Made by a program: the position numbers and the translations under genes. A stretch of 38,648 nt of DNA from CAKSXP01 sp964539115 (GTDB lineage Bacteria > Bacillota > Clostridia > Oscillospirales > Oscillospiraceae): assembly GCA_964539115.1 (NCBI GenBank), contig CAZIHY010000010.1, forward strand, positions 1 through 38,648. The letters run 5' to 3'. The notes beneath the pieces were generated by a model that searched no databases, was not told the origin of the DNA, and saw nothing but the letters and a program-made list of their open reading frames with translations. Below, piece by piece: positions 6,251 through 14,783 of this stretch. How positions within the stretch are numbered: position 1 is the first letter of the stretch; each line of letters begins with the position of its first letter.

Positions 6251-8380
6251 TTAATCCTTGAGTCCCATCTGCTCGCGCTCGCGGATGGCGTCCTTGCGGG
6301 AGAGGTTGACTCTGCCGCGTTCGTCGATACCGGTGACCTTGACCCAGGTCATATCGCCGATGTTGAGGACGTCCTCGACCTTCTCGGTGCGCTTGAACTC
6401 GAGGTCCTTGATGTGGATCATGCCGTCCTTGCCGGGCACGAGCTCGACAAAAGCGCCGATCGGGATGATGCGGACGACCTTGCCGTAATAGAGCTGGCCG
6501 ACCTCGGGCACGAAAACGATATTCTCTATCGTTTTCTGTGCGGCACGGCAGTTCTCGATGTCCTCGCTGGAGATGAACACGGAGCCGTCGTCCTCGATGT
6601 CGATCTTGCAGCCGGTGTCAGCGGTGATCTTCTGGATGACCTTGCCGCCGGAGCCGATGACCTCACGGATCTTGTCCGGGTTGATCTTCATGGAGATCAT
6701 CTTGGGAGCGGTCTTTGCAAGCTCCTTGCGCGGTTCGGAGATGCAGGGCAGCATGATCTCGTCGAGGATCTGGATGCGGGCCTCACGGGTGATCTCGAGG
6801 GCGTTCTTGATTATCTCATGCGACAGGCCGTCGTTTTTGAGGTCCATCTGGATGGCGGTGATGCCGTCCTTGGTGCCGGCGACCTTGAAGTCCATCTCGC
6901 CGTGGAAGTCCTCAACGCCCTGAATGTCGATAAAGGTCGTGAAGCCGCCCTCGTCGTCCTGGATAAGGCCGCAGGAGATGCCCGCGACGGGCGCTTTGAT
7001 GGGAACGCCGGCGTCCATCAGTGCCAAGGTGCTGCCGCAGATGGAGCCCTGGGAAGTGCTGCCGTTGGAGGAGAGGACCTCGGAGACAACGCGGATGGCA
7101 TACGGGAAATCCTCAACGGAGGGGATAACGGGCTCGAGGGCCTTTTCGGCCAGAGCGCCGTGACCCTTCTCGCGGCGGTTGGTGCTGCGGGAGCCGCGGG
7201 CCTCGCCGACGGAGAAGGAGGGGAAATTGTAGTGGTGCATATAGCGCTTCTCGGTCTCCTCCCAGATGGTGTCGAGCTTCTGGGAAGCGGAGAGCGTGTT
7301 GAGCGTTGCAACGGAGAGGACCTGGGTCTGACCGCGGGTGAACAGGCCGGAGCCATGGACGACGGGCAGAACGCCGACCTCCGCCGAGAGCGGACGGATC
7401 TCGTTCATGGCACGGCCGTCAACGCGGTGGCCCTCAAGCAGCCATGCTTTGACGATCTTCTTCTGAAATTTGTAGGTGATCTCCTCGAGATACTTGTCCA
7501 TCTCGGGATACTCCTCGAGGAACAGCTCGTGCCAGTGGTCGATGAGCTTGTTCCAGCGCTCCTCGCGGATGTTCTTGTCATCGGTGTCCATGGCGGCCTT
7601 GGCCTCATCCATGGTTGCCTCGACGATCTTCGCGAACAGCGCCTCGTCGAAATCTGCGTGCTCATAGGTGAACTTGGGCTTGCCGATCTCTTCGACCATC
7701 CTGTCGATCATGTCGAGAACGGGCTGAAGCTCGTTGTGCGCGGCGACGATGCCCTCATACATGACGTCGTCGGGGATCTGGTCGCCGCCGGCCTCGATCA
7801 TGACGACCTTCTCGTGGGAGGCCGCGACGGTGACGGTCATGCGGTTGGTCTCTTTTTCAGCCTGAGTGGGGTTGAAGAGATATTTCTCGCCGTCCCAGCC
7901 AAGGGAAATAGCGGCGATGGGGCCGTTGAACGGAACGTCGGAGATGCAGACGGCGGCGGCGGAGCCGATCATCGCCGTGATCTCAGGAGAGCAGTCGCGG
8001 TCAACGGAGAGGACTGTGCAGGTGATGACGACGTCATTGCGCAGGTCGGAGGGGAACAGCGGGCGCATCGGGCGGTCGATCATGCGGGAGGCCAGAACAG
8101 CGGGCAGAGAGGGCTGTCCCTCACGGCGCTGGAAGGATCCCGGGATGCGGCCGACGGCATAGAGCTTTTCCTCAAAGTCGACGGATAGGGGGAAGTAGTC
8201 GATGCCGTCCTTGGGTCGGGCGGAGGCGGTGACGCAGCAGAGAACGGTCGTCTCGCCGTATTTGGCGACGACGGCGGCGTTGCAAAGCTCGGCGACGTGT
8301 CCGACCTCGAGCGTCAGGGGACGTCCGGCAAAGTCGATGGTATAGCTTTTGTCATTAAATTCTTTGTGCTTGATAATCAT
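6251..8380 (-). CDS. pnp: Polynucleotide phosphorylase (PNPase)
   Basis: The 709-residue protein has the full PNPase order: first RNase PH domain (from FAGRPLTLEVGHVAELCNAA), helical domain, second catalytic RNase PH domain (VEDFPYAIRVVSEVLSSNGS, then DIQGVEDFHGEMDFKVAGTK), KH domain (IREVIGSGGKVIQKI) and S1 domain (YYGKVVRIIPIGAFVELVPG). It degrades RNA 3'-to-5' with phosphate and can add tails; it is usually part of the degradosome. The ATG at 8380 follows AAGGAG by 9 nt. It lies downstream of rpsO in the usual rpsO-pnp order, but a strong terminator and ~400 bp of structured DNA separate the two. A long antisense frame covers it and is a shadow. Confidence 0.98.
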   Translation of the reverse strand: MIIKHKEFNDKSYTIDFAGRPLTLEVGHVAELCNAAVVAKYGETTVLCCVTASARPKDGIDYFPLSVDFEEKLYAVGRIPGSFQRREGQPSLPAVLASRMIDRPMRPLFPSDLRNDVVITCTVLSVDRDCSPEITAMIGSAAAVCISDVPFNGPIAAISLGWDGEKYLFNPTQAEKETNRMTVTVAASHEKVVMIEAGGDQIPDDVMYEGIVAAHNELQPVLDMIDRMVEEIGKPKFTYEHADFDEALFAKIVEATMDEAKAAMDTDDKNIREERWNKLIDHWHELFLEEYPEMDKYLEEITYKFQKKIVKAWLLEGHRVDGRAMNEIRPLSAEVGVLPVVHGSGLFTRGQTQVLSVATLNTLSASQKLDTIWEETEKRYMHHYNFPSFSVGEARGSRSTNRREKGHGALAEKALEPVIPSVEDFPYAIRVVSEVLSSNGSTSQGSICGSTLALMDAGVPIKAPVAGISCGLIQDDEGGFTTFIDIQGVEDFHGEMDFKVAGTKDGITAIQMDLKNDGLSHEIIKNALEITREARIQILDEIMLPCISEPRKELAKTAPKMISMKINPDKIREVIGSGGKVIQKITADTGCKIDIEDDGSVFISSEDIENCRAAQKTIENIVFVPEVGQLYYGKVVRIIPIGAFVELVPGKDGMIHIKDLEFKRTEKVEDVLNIGDMTWVKVTGIDERGRVNLSRKDAIREREQMGLKD

Positions 8381-8795
8381 TTATACACGCTCCTTTTTTA
8401 TCCTGGAGCTGAGCCTTTTAGCACTTGAAAAAACGCCCGCGGCGTCGTTCCGGACGGATTTTCAAATACTAAACGGAACAGCTCCCGTGATTGACATTCG
8501 AAAAAGTGCAAGCACTTTTTCGGGAAGGCTGTGGCCTGCTGCAGTGCAGTTCGTTGTTGCAAGCTTCATATCGTCTCGCAGCCGGCAGAAGCCGGCCGCT
8601 CGCTCACTCCGCTGCGGCCCCTCTCCCCGCCGAACCCTCTTCGCTGGGTTTCGGTGGGGTTGGAAAGCGGGCTCGCACGTTTGCAGGCCGGTAAGTGTTT
8701 TCCGCCACGTACACGCCGCGGCAGAAAACGGATTTGGATATTATTTCGCCGCTGCGGCGGCGAAACACTGCCAGGCTCATTGAAAGTTGATAAAA
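8381..8795 (-). other. Structured, GC-rich leader/spacer between rpsO and pnp
   Basis: No credible gene is visible in this ~415-bp gap. It contains several hairpins: a perfect 10-bp stem at 8499-8522 (cgaaaaagtg/cactttttcg), a ccgaaccc/gggtttcgg hairpin near 8634-8658, a gttttc/gaaaac-based stem at about 8695-8728, and a cgccgctgcggcggcg palindrome near 8749-8764. It must include the pnp promoter and leader. In E. coli a leader stem is the target of PNPase autoregulation through RNase III; whether the 8499-8522 hairpin plays that part is a guess. The small ORFs here look non-coding. Confidence 0.5.
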
Positions 8796-8827
8796 ATGTG
8801 GGGACAATTATTTAATTGTCCCCACAT
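8791..8827 (-). terminator. Terminator of rpsO
   Basis: A perfect 15-bp stem (8796-8810 with 8813-8827) is followed on the minus strand by TTTTTA. It lies about 50 nt past the rpsO stop and should limit read-through into pnp. Confidence 0.92.
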
Positions 8828-8876
8828 CAAAAACCTTCTAATTAACCTCAGAACCGGATGTTATCCGGCGGCCTGC

Positions 8877-9143
8877 TTACTTGCGGATGCCGAGCTTGGC
8901 GATGCAGGCACGATAGCGCTCGATGTCCTTCTTTGCAAGGTAGTCGAGCAGACGGCGGCGCTTACCGACCATCTTGTACATACCGAGACGGCTGTGGTTG
9001 TCCTTCTTATGGACCTTCAGGTGCTCGGTGAGCTGAGCGATACGCTCGGTGAGGATGGCGATCTGGACCTCAGGGGAACCGGTGTCGCCCTCGTGGGTCT
9101 TGTTGGCTTCGATGACTGCGGTTTTCTGCTCTTTGGTGATCAT
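8877..9143 (-). CDS. rpsO: 30S ribosomal protein S15
   Basis: The 88-residue protein (MITKEQKTAVIEANKTHEGD ...) carries S15 motifs: GSPEVQIAILTERI, LTEHLKVHKKDNHSR, LGMYKMVGKRRRLLDYLAKK and ending AKLGIRK. S15 binds 16S rRNA early in small-subunit assembly. The start is ATG 9143, preceded by AAGGAG at 9 nt; the longer upstream frame has no ribosome binding site and would run into the leader. A promoter is visible at 9263-9291, leaving a ~115-nt leader that may be the S15 autoregulatory site. pnp follows downstream. Confidence 0.98.
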   Translation of the reverse strand: MITKEQKTAVIEANKTHEGDTGSPEVQIAILTERIAQLTEHLKVHKKDNHSRLGMYKMVGKRRRLLDYLAKKDIERYRACIAKLGIRK

Positions 9144-9256
9144 TTTGGGTGTGCTCCTTTCAAAATATCTATACCCGATGGCTTGGTAACGGGCGGAAAG
9201 GCTCCGGAAGGTGTTCCTCCGGCGTTTTCCCGAAACCGGGCTCATGGGCCATAAGC
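9144..9256 (-). promoter_or_regulatory. Structured rpsO leader, possible S15 autoregulatory RNA
   Basis: The ~113-nt leader between the predicted start of transcription and the rpsO ATG contains a ccggagg/cttccgg hairpin (about 9200-9220) and a neighbouring cccggtttcggg-type stem (about 9230-9242). S15 represses its own mRNA through leader structures in many bacteria, and these structures differ between lineages. No specific known S15-binding motif was matched. Confidence 0.35.
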
Positions 9257-9262
9257 CTAGTT

Positions 9263-9291
9263 ACTTTATCACAAATCGTAATATTTGTAAA
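9263..9291 (-). promoter_or_regulatory. Promoter of rpsO
   Basis: Minus-strand TTTACA (9291-9286), 17 bp, and TAAAGT (9268-9263) lie 120 bp upstream of the rpsO start. Confidence 0.65.
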
Positions 9292-9361
9292 GTGTTTTTT
9301 ATGTTTATGCGGTTATTATCAGCATTTTTGGGCCGTTTATTTTAAGCAAAAATTTGCATTA

Positions 9362-9391
9362 TTGACACATTGCATGCCATCGCTGTAAACT
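9362..9391 (+). promoter_or_regulatory. Promoter of prmA
   Basis: TTGACA at 9362-9367 and TAAACT at 9386-9391 are separated by 18 bp. The inferred start of transcription lies about 30 nt before the prmA ATG. Confidence 0.65.
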
Positions 9392-9427
9392 ATGGTCATG
9401 TAAATGAGCAAAACGGAGGTTTTTGAT

Positions 9428-10351
9428 ATGAGATGGATCGAGGCCGCCGCGGAAGTTGACGGCGGGGATATAGACGGGCTGTGCGTAAAGCTTGAGTCGC
9501 TCGGCGTCGGCGGTATGGTCGTTGAGGACGAGCGGGATTTTAAGGAGTTTCTGGAAAATAATCACCAGTACTGGGACTATGTTGACGAGGACCTCGAGCA
9601 GAAGTATGAGGGCGTTTCGCGCGTTCGGTTCTATCTCTCCGACGATGATGAAGGCAAGGCGGTGCTGGCGGATATACGCGCTGCCGGAATTGACGTGAGC
9701 ATAGGCTATGTTGAGGACAGCGACTGGGAAAACAACTGGAAGGAATATTACAAGCCGCTTGAGATCGGAGAAAGGCTCGTTGTCGTACCGGAGTGGGAGG
9801 AGGTACCGGAGGGCGGCCGTGTGGCGCTGCGGCTGGATCCGGGACTGATCTTCGGCACGGGGAGCCATGCGACGACGCGCATGTGCCTGTGCGAGACTGA
9901 GCGTCTGACGAAATCCGGCGACATGGTGCTGGACCTCGGCTGCGGCAGCGGCATCCTGGGCATCGCGGCGCTGCTCTTCGGTGCAAAGCTTGTCCGCGGC
10001 TGCGATATCGACCCCAAAGCGCCCGACGTGGCGCTCTCCAACGCCGCGCTCAACGGCATCGAGCCCGACCGCTTCGACATCCGCGCGGGCGACGTGATAG
10101 CTGACGCCGGGATGCGCCGCGCGCTCGGCGGCGGGTATGACCTTGTGCTGGCCAACATAGTTGCGGACGTGATAATTCCGCTTTCGGCGTTAGTGCCGGA
10201 ATTTCTGGCTCCGGGCGGGCACTTCGTCACCTCAGGTATAATCGAGGGGAGGCAGGATGAGGTCGAACGCGCGCTGCGCGAAAACGGATTCGAGATCGTC
10301 GGCCACGACTGCCAGGAGGAGTGGCACTGTTTTACTTGCATAAAAAAATAA
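9428..10351 (+). CDS. prmA: Ribosomal protein L11 methyltransferase
   Basis: The 307-residue protein has the PrmA order: an N-terminal substrate-recognition domain (MRWIEAAAEVDGGDIDGLCVK), a linker with DWENNWKEYYKP, and a C-terminal class I SAM-methyltransferase domain with GLIFGTGSHATTR, motif I VLDLGCGSGILGI and LVLANIVADV. It trimethylates ribosomal protein L11. The start is ATG 9428, with ACGGAGG upstream; an in-frame ATG at 9404 lies before that ribosome binding site and is rejected. It is divergent from rpsO and ends in its own terminator. Confidence 0.95.
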   Translation: MRWIEAAAEVDGGDIDGLCVKLESLGVGGMVVEDERDFKEFLENNHQYWDYVDEDLEQKYEGVSRVRFYLSDDDEGKAVLADIRAAGIDVSIGYVEDSDWENNWKEYYKPLEIGERLVVVPEWEEVPEGGRVALRLDPGLIFGTGSHATTRMCLCETERLTKSGDMVLDLGCGSGILGIAALLFGAKLVRGCDIDPKAPDVALSNAALNGIEPDRFDIRAGDVIADAGMRRALGGGYDLVLANIVADVIIPLSALVPEFLAPGGHFVTSGIIEGRQDEVERALRENGFEIVGHDCQEEWHCFTCIKK

Positions 10352-10359
10352 AGTTTTTA

Positions 10360-10391
10360 GAGCGCTGCTTTTTGAAGCGGCGCTCTTTTTT
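10360..10391 (+). terminator. Terminator of prmA
   Basis: An 11-bp stem (10360-10370 with 10375-10385, one G-T pair) and a tttg loop are followed by TTTTTT. It lies 8 nt after the prmA stop. Confidence 0.93.
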
Positions 10392-10431
10392 CATCTTTTC
10401 TTTTTAGTTAAGCCTGATGCTATAGATAAAA

Positions 10432-10466
10432 GAAAACGGGGAGACCCCAAAAAGGTTCTCCCCGCA
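10432..10466 (-). terminator. Terminator of the flavin oxidoreductase gene
   Basis: An 8-bp inverted repeat cggggaga/tctccccg (about 10438-10465) is followed on the minus strand by a T-rich stretch (TTTTCTTTTA). It lies 11 nt past the stop codon. Confidence 0.85.
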
Positions 10467-10476
10467 CAGGGAAAAA

Positions 10477-12426
10477 TCATTCGATATCCATCGCCGCGTA
10501 GAACGCCTCGTGAATAACAGGGCCGAGATGCCGCGGCGAAATGCAGTCGCCGACGGCGGTTACGTCAATCGCGCAGTCATAAAACTCATCCATATCCTCG
10601 GTGTTGGACCTCATGCCGAGCGCGTAGAGGATGCTGTCGCCCTCGGCAAAGCTCTCCCCGCCGGTTTTTCGATTGCGGATGACCGCGCCGTTTTCGCGCA
10701 CCTCTACGGCCTCGCTGTCTGTGTAAACTGTGATGCCGTATTCCGCGATGGGCACCTTCAGCGACTCCTGCTGCATCCAGTTTGCGGTGGGCGCGAGGAT
10801 GTCGCGGCGGCCGACGATCGTCACCTTGTGCCCGCGGCGGGCAAGGTCGACAGCGGTCTCGCAGGCGGACATTCCGCCGCCGAGCAGAACAACGCGCTCG
10901 CCCAGCGCGGGAGCGTCCGTGCTGTATGCCTCCAGCACGTGGATGGCGTGCTCGCGTAGTCCGGGTATGTTCGGAACGGCGGGGACGGAGCCCGTCGCGA
11001 TTATGATATTGTCCGGGCGCAGGGCGCGCACCATATCGGGCGTCGCGCGGACGCCGAGCCGCAGGTCTATCGGAAGCTTTTTCGTCATTGCGACAAGATG
11101 GTTTTTATAGCGGTGCAGGTCGACCTTGAGCTCGTCGTAATCGGTAAAGCGCAGGATGCCGCCGAGCTCGTCCTCCTTTTCAAACAGCGTGACGCGGTGG
11201 CCGCGCTGCGCGGCGGTGACCGCCGCCTTCATGCCGCCCGCGCCGCCGCCGATGACGACGACATTGCGGCTGTTTTCGGCCTTTTTCGGCAGATGATCAA
11301 AGCGGCACTCGTGCGCCGTGACGGGGTTGACGTCGCAGGAGAGCGCATCCCGCTCGTGCTCGCCGGTGAGGCAGTTCAGGCAGCGCAGGCAGGGATTTAT
11401 CTCGTCGCGCAGGCCGTGCTTTGCCTTGTTCGGGAACTCAGGGTCCGCGATTATCGCGCGGGCCATGCCGATGAGGTCGGCCTTGCCCTCGGCCAGCGCC
11501 TGTTCAGCAAGCTCCGGCGTATTGATCGCGCCGACGGAGAGCACAGGGATATGCACCGCCTTCCTGATCGCCTCCGCCATGTAAAGGTTGCAGCCGTTTT
11601 CAAAGAAAATCGTCGGGGAATTGCGCACCGCGCCCTCGTCCGTGGAGTCCCGCGCGGCGGAGACATGGATTATATCGACCTTGTCCTGTATCAGTTTGCA
11701 GAACTCAATGCTGTCTTCGAGCGTACAGCCTTCCGGTGCGAGTTCGTCGCCGGAGATGCGGCATTCTATTAGAAAATCATCTCCCACGGCCTCGCGCACG
11801 CGATCGATTATCATGATCGGAAACCGCGCCCTGTTTTCAAGGCTGCCGCCGTATTCGTCCGTGCGTTTGTTGAACTCCGGTGCGAGGAACTGGCTGAACA
11901 GCCATCCGTGTCCCGCGTGGATCTGGACCATTTCAAAGCCCGCCTTTTTGACGAGCGCCGCCGCACGGGCGAAGCTGTCGGCGTAGGTATTCATCATCTC
12001 GACCGTCATTTCGCGCACCTCGACGCCGTCCCAGCGCGTGACGGCGGAGGGGCCAACCGGGCCCTTCCCGTCGTAGCAGCCGACATAGAGGCCGCCGTGC
12101 GCCAGCTGTAAACAGGGCACCGCGCCGTGCTGACTTATCGCCTTCGAGACTTCCACCAGCCGGGGCAGGATGTGGTCCGTGAGCTCAAGCCAGCTTGCCC
12201 CCGCGCCGTTTGCAAGTCCGCTGTCAATGTCCAGCGTTCCGCCCGGAACGCAGACCGAGGCGGCGCCGCCCTTTGCCTTCGTTTCGTAATAGCGGACGAA
12301 GTTATCGTCCGGCCTGTGGTCGCTTGTGACCCAGGGGGCAAAATTCGGCGCGGAGAATATGCGGTTTTTAAAGCGTGTCTTTTTTATCGTCAAGGGTGAA
12401 AAAAGGTGGGGATAATAGGGGTTCAT
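10477..12426 (-). CDS. NADH:flavin oxidoreductase / enoate reductase (FadH/BaiCD-like)
   Basis: The 649-residue protein has three parts. Residues 1 to ~340 form an Old Yellow Enzyme TIM barrel (LFSPLTIKKTRFKNRIFSAP, IHAGHGWLFSQFLAPEFNKR, GMARAIIADPEFPNK). A [4Fe-4S] cluster motif C-x2-C-x2-C-x11-C follows (CLRCLNCLTGEHERDALSC). The C-terminal half has two nucleotide-binding folds (VVVIGGGAGGMKAA for FAD, VVLLGGGMSACETA for NADH). Such enzymes reduce activated C=C bonds of enoates, dienoyl-CoA or bile-acid intermediates in anaerobes; the substrate here is unknown. The ATG at 12426 follows AAGGAG by 7 nt. It is a single gene, divergent from the zinc-ribbon protein gene. Confidence 0.9.
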   Translation of the reverse strand: MNPYYPHLFSPLTIKKTRFKNRIFSAPNFAPWVTSDHRPDDNFVRYYETKAKGGAASVCVPGGTLDIDSGLANGAGASWLELTDHILPRLVEVSKAISQHGAVPCLQLAHGGLYVGCYDGKGPVGPSAVTRWDGVEVREMTVEMMNTYADSFARAAALVKKAGFEMVQIHAGHGWLFSQFLAPEFNKRTDEYGGSLENRARFPIMIIDRVREAVGDDFLIECRISGDELAPEGCTLEDSIEFCKLIQDKVDIIHVSAARDSTDEGAVRNSPTIFFENGCNLYMAEAIRKAVHIPVLSVGAINTPELAEQALAEGKADLIGMARAIIADPEFPNKAKHGLRDEINPCLRCLNCLTGEHERDALSCDVNPVTAHECRFDHLPKKAENSRNVVVIGGGAGGMKAAVTAAQRGHRVTLFEKEDELGGILRFTDYDELKVDLHRYKNHLVAMTKKLPIDLRLGVRATPDMVRALRPDNIIIATGSVPAVPNIPGLREHAIHVLEAYSTDAPALGERVVLLGGGMSACETAVDLARRGHKVTIVGRRDILAPTANWMQQESLKVPIAEYGITVYTDSEAVEVRENGAVIRNRKTGGESFAEGDSILYALGMRSNTEDMDEFYDCAIDVTAVGDCISPRHLGPVIHEAFYAAMDIE

Positions 12427-12476
12427 TGCTTTTCTCCTTGTACACAGATTTAATTTCCTGAAATAAGCTGTTTTGA

Positions 12477-12505
12477 TTGACGGTTTTAGCGCCCCGGCTT
12501 ATAAT
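12477..12505 (+). promoter_or_regulatory. Promoter of the zinc-ribbon membrane protein gene
   Basis: TTGACG at 12477-12482 and a perfect TATAAT at 12500-12505 are 17 bp apart. The inferred transcript starts near 12512, which rules out the upstream in-frame ATG at 12477 and supports the start at 12570. Confidence 0.8.
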
Positions 12506-12569
12506 TGTTACATCATGGTGCCGTCCGGATCTTTTCCGAACCGACGGCCAAAGTATTGGGGGTATAGCC

Positions 12570-13838
12570 ATGGCGTATTTCCGCTGCAAAAACTGCGGAA
12601 CCGAGCTTCGCGGGGATACGCAGCACTGTCCCGCGTGCGGCGCGCGGCAAAAGCCGGCGGTAAGCAAAAGCGACAGGAACCATATGATCCTCATTGCCTC
12701 CTTACTGGTCATATGCTGCGTCCTGGGCGTGGCCTTGTGGCTTATCCTTACGGTCACATCAGGCAAAAATGACTCACAGGCCCCGGGGATCGCCTCGGCC
12801 GAACAGGAAGACCGGGAAACGGATCCCCCTGCCGGGGAGGATACGCCCGCGCCCGCGGTACTGACCGTTGAATGCGTGCTGGACTATTCAAAGCAGGCCG
12901 TCGACGTCCAGGACCCGTCAAAGGACTTTGACTGGACGCAGAGGGTATGTCTGCCGCGGCTGGTTTGGGACAGCGCGGGCGCGCAGGCTCTTAACGACAG
13001 GATAATGGAGTATTCCGAATATGCCGACACGCTGATGAACGGAACGGAGGGCGCTGCCCTCTATGACATAACGTATCAATACAACGTGACCGGCAGCCTC
13101 GCGGCCATCGTCCTGCAGTTCGGGTACGGCATGCAGTATTCTGAGGGCTATTGCGACTACATAGGCTTTTACTTTGACGCCGCGCGAGACCGTGAGCTGA
13201 CGCGCGACGAGTATATACAGGCGCTGGGCGAGGACCCCGCCGCCCTGATGGAGCAGGCTGTCGCCCAACGGCTCGAAGGAGAGGAAATGGAGATCTCCTG
13301 CCTCGCAGATGACGCGGTCATATACGACGGCGCCTTCTTCTCGGTCGAACTTAAGGTATGTTACGAGGTCTCGGGCATGACATTCTCGGAGCTTGTCACA
13401 GTGAACAGAGCCGGCGCAACGATTTCCGGCTGGGTGGACACCGTCTACGGCCACAGTTTTTATCTCCCCGAGGGCTTTGAGCCCGTAGACTCCGGAAGGC
13501 CGTCCTCGGGATACGGCTATGCATACTATAACAGGGAACTGGATATGCGCATAGAGGTCTGGGAGAGCACTATATATTACCTGCCCTTCGACAGCGGAGC
13601 GGATTGGATAGACAGCGACTACAGCTATTATGAGACGCAAGACTGCGTTTACCTCACCCGCGGAGACAGCTATATGGTCGCCAGCGGCTATTACGCAAAC
13701 GGGGATATCTATTATGTCCGCGAGCAATTCGGCGGCGACTATGTCGTAATGTATACGATAACCAACGGCACAGAAAAACAGGAAGAGTGTTCCGAGCTGA
13801 CAGGCCAGTTCGCCTCTGATTTTCAGTTCGCGTCTTAG
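12570..13838 (+). CDS. Zinc-ribbon membrane-anchored protein of unknown function
   Basis: The 422-residue protein opens with a zinc ribbon (C6-x2-C9 and C20-x2-C23), has one membrane segment at about 38-62, then an acidic, proline-rich linker (TDPPAGEDTPAPA). The rest is a large, probably extracellular region rich in tyrosine and aspartate. That region (FDWTQRVCLPRLVWDS, ELTRDEYIQALGEDP) is loosely reminiscent of DUF3298/RsiV-like domains, but I cannot assign it firmly. The layout, cytoplasmic zinc ribbon plus outer sensor-like domain, is common in Clostridia. The ATG at 12570 has a G-rich stretch 5-10 nt upstream. It is convergent with the fumarase gene, only 21 bp away, with no obvious terminator between them. 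Confidence 0.8.
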   Translation: MAYFRCKNCGTELRGDTQHCPACGARQKPAVSKSDRNHMILIASLLVICCVLGVALWLILTVTSGKNDSQAPGIASAEQEDRETDPPAGEDTPAPAVLTVECVLDYSKQAVDVQDPSKDFDWTQRVCLPRLVWDSAGAQALNDRIMEYSEYADTLMNGTEGAALYDITYQYNVTGSLAAIVLQFGYGMQYSEGYCDYIGFYFDAARDRELTRDEYIQALGEDPAALMEQAVAQRLEGEEMEISCLADDAVIYDGAFFSVELKVCYEVSGMTFSELVTVNRAGATISGWVDTVYGHSFYLPEGFEPVDSGRPSSGYGYAYYNRELDMRIEVWESTIYYLPFDSGADWIDSDYSYYETQDCVYLTRGDSYMVASGYYANGDIYYVREQFGGDYVVMYTITNGTEKQEECSELTGQFASDFQFAS

Positions 13839-13859
13839 GATGGAACTGATGCGGGTCCG

Positions 13860-14702
13860 TCAGATGACAGTTTCCGCGTGCCGCGTTGCGTGGCAGCCCA
13901 TGTTGACGACGCAGGGCAGGCCGGCAATATGCGTCGGAAACACCTCGATATTGACGGCGAGCGCCGTTGTGCGTCCGCCGAAGCCCTGCGGGCCGATGCC
14001 GAGGTCGTTTATCCCCGCCAGCGCGCGCTCTTCCATTTCGGCGTAGAAGGGGTCACTGTTGCGCATATCCATGCTGCGCGCGAGCGCCCGCTTTGCAAGC
14101 AGCGCGGCCTTGTCCAGCGTCCCGCCCAGGCCGACGCCGAGTATCATCGGCGGGCAGGGGTTTGAGCCTGCAATGTCGGCGGTCTCGACGATGAAGCTGA
14201 TTATATCCTCCGGCGTGGAGGAGGGCAGGAACATCTTAGTCCTGCTCATGTTCTCGCTGCCGAAACCCTTTGGCGCGACCTCGAGGCGTATCCGGTCGCC
14301 CGGGACGAGCCGCGTGTGGATAACGGCGGGGGTGTTGTCGTTCGTGTTGACACGGCGCAGCGGATCCTCCACGACGGACATGCGCAGACGGCCCTCGGTA
14401 TAGCCGCGCCGCACGCCCTCGTTGACGGCGTCCTCAAACGCGCCGCCGGTTATATGTACCTCCTGCCCAACCTCCGCGAATACGACGGTCATGCCGGTGT
14501 CCTGGCAGATGGGCATGTCTTCCAGCGCCGCGCAGGTGAAATTTTCAAGCAGGTCGCATAAAACTCCGCGTCCCGCCTCCGAAGGCTCCGATTCGCTAGC
14601 GCATTCGATGAGCATAGCCGTCGCCGGCGGCAGCCAGGTATTGGCTTTTATACACAGCCGCGCTACCTCGTTTATTATGGTTGAAATGTCGATTTCCCGC
14701 AT
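13860..14702 (-). CDS. Class I fumarate hydratase, alpha subunit (TtdA/FumA N-terminal type)
   Basis: The 280-residue protein matches the alpha half of two-subunit iron-sulfur fumarase or L(+)-tartrate dehydratase. The three cysteines expected to hold the [4Fe-4S] cluster are visible at residues 66 (PICQDTG), 183 (AGSNPCPPMILG) and 270 (VVNMGCHATRH). It would hydrate fumarate to malate together with a beta subunit. The ATG at 14702 gives the usual N-terminus; a TTG at 14729 overlaps the AAAGGAGG and is unlikely, although the spacing to ATG 14702 (13 nt) is long. No beta-subunit gene is adjacent: downstream lies a convergent gene. Tartrate dehydratase is the main alternative. Confidence 0.9.
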   Translation of the reverse strand: MREIDISTIINEVARLCIKANTWLPPATAMLIECASESEPSEAGRGVLCDLLENFTCAALEDMPICQDTGMTVVFAEVGQEVHITGGAFEDAVNEGVRRGYTEGRLRMSVVEDPLRRVNTNDNTPAVIHTRLVPGDRIRLEVAPKGFGSENMSRTKMFLPSSTPEDIISFIVETADIAGSNPCPPMILGVGLGGTLDKAALLAKRALARSMDMRNSDPFYAEMEERALAGINDLGIGPQGFGGRTTALAVNIEVFPTHIAGLPCVVNMGCHATRHAETVI

Positions 14703-14748
14703 GTTTTGGCGGACGCCTCCTTTCGACAAAACTAGTGTTTTCTCGCTA

Positions 14749-14777
14749 TTTACAAATTCGGAAAGATATAGTATTAT
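14749..14777 (+). promoter_or_regulatory. Plus-strand promoter for a candidate small RNA
   Basis: TTTACA (14749-14754), 17 bp, and TATTAT (14772-14777) point away from the fumarase gene. A minus-strand promoter for that gene (TTGGAT and TACTAT, 17 bp apart) overlaps it. Confidence 0.55.
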
Positions 14778-14783
14778 CCGATT

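Noticed and set aside
6152..8188. 678-codon open frame antisense to pnp
   Set aside because: The other strand encodes a complete PNPase with all domains. The antisense frame gives a leucine-, aspartate- and glycine-rich product without any motif, and is a codon-bias shadow.
8349..8815. Overlapping ORFs of 67-144 codons in the rpsO-pnp gap
   Set aside because: They overlap in several frames on both strands, lack good ribosome binding sites, and cross hairpins and the rpsO terminator. The composition (arginine-, proline- and serine-rich) is that of GC-rich non-coding DNA.
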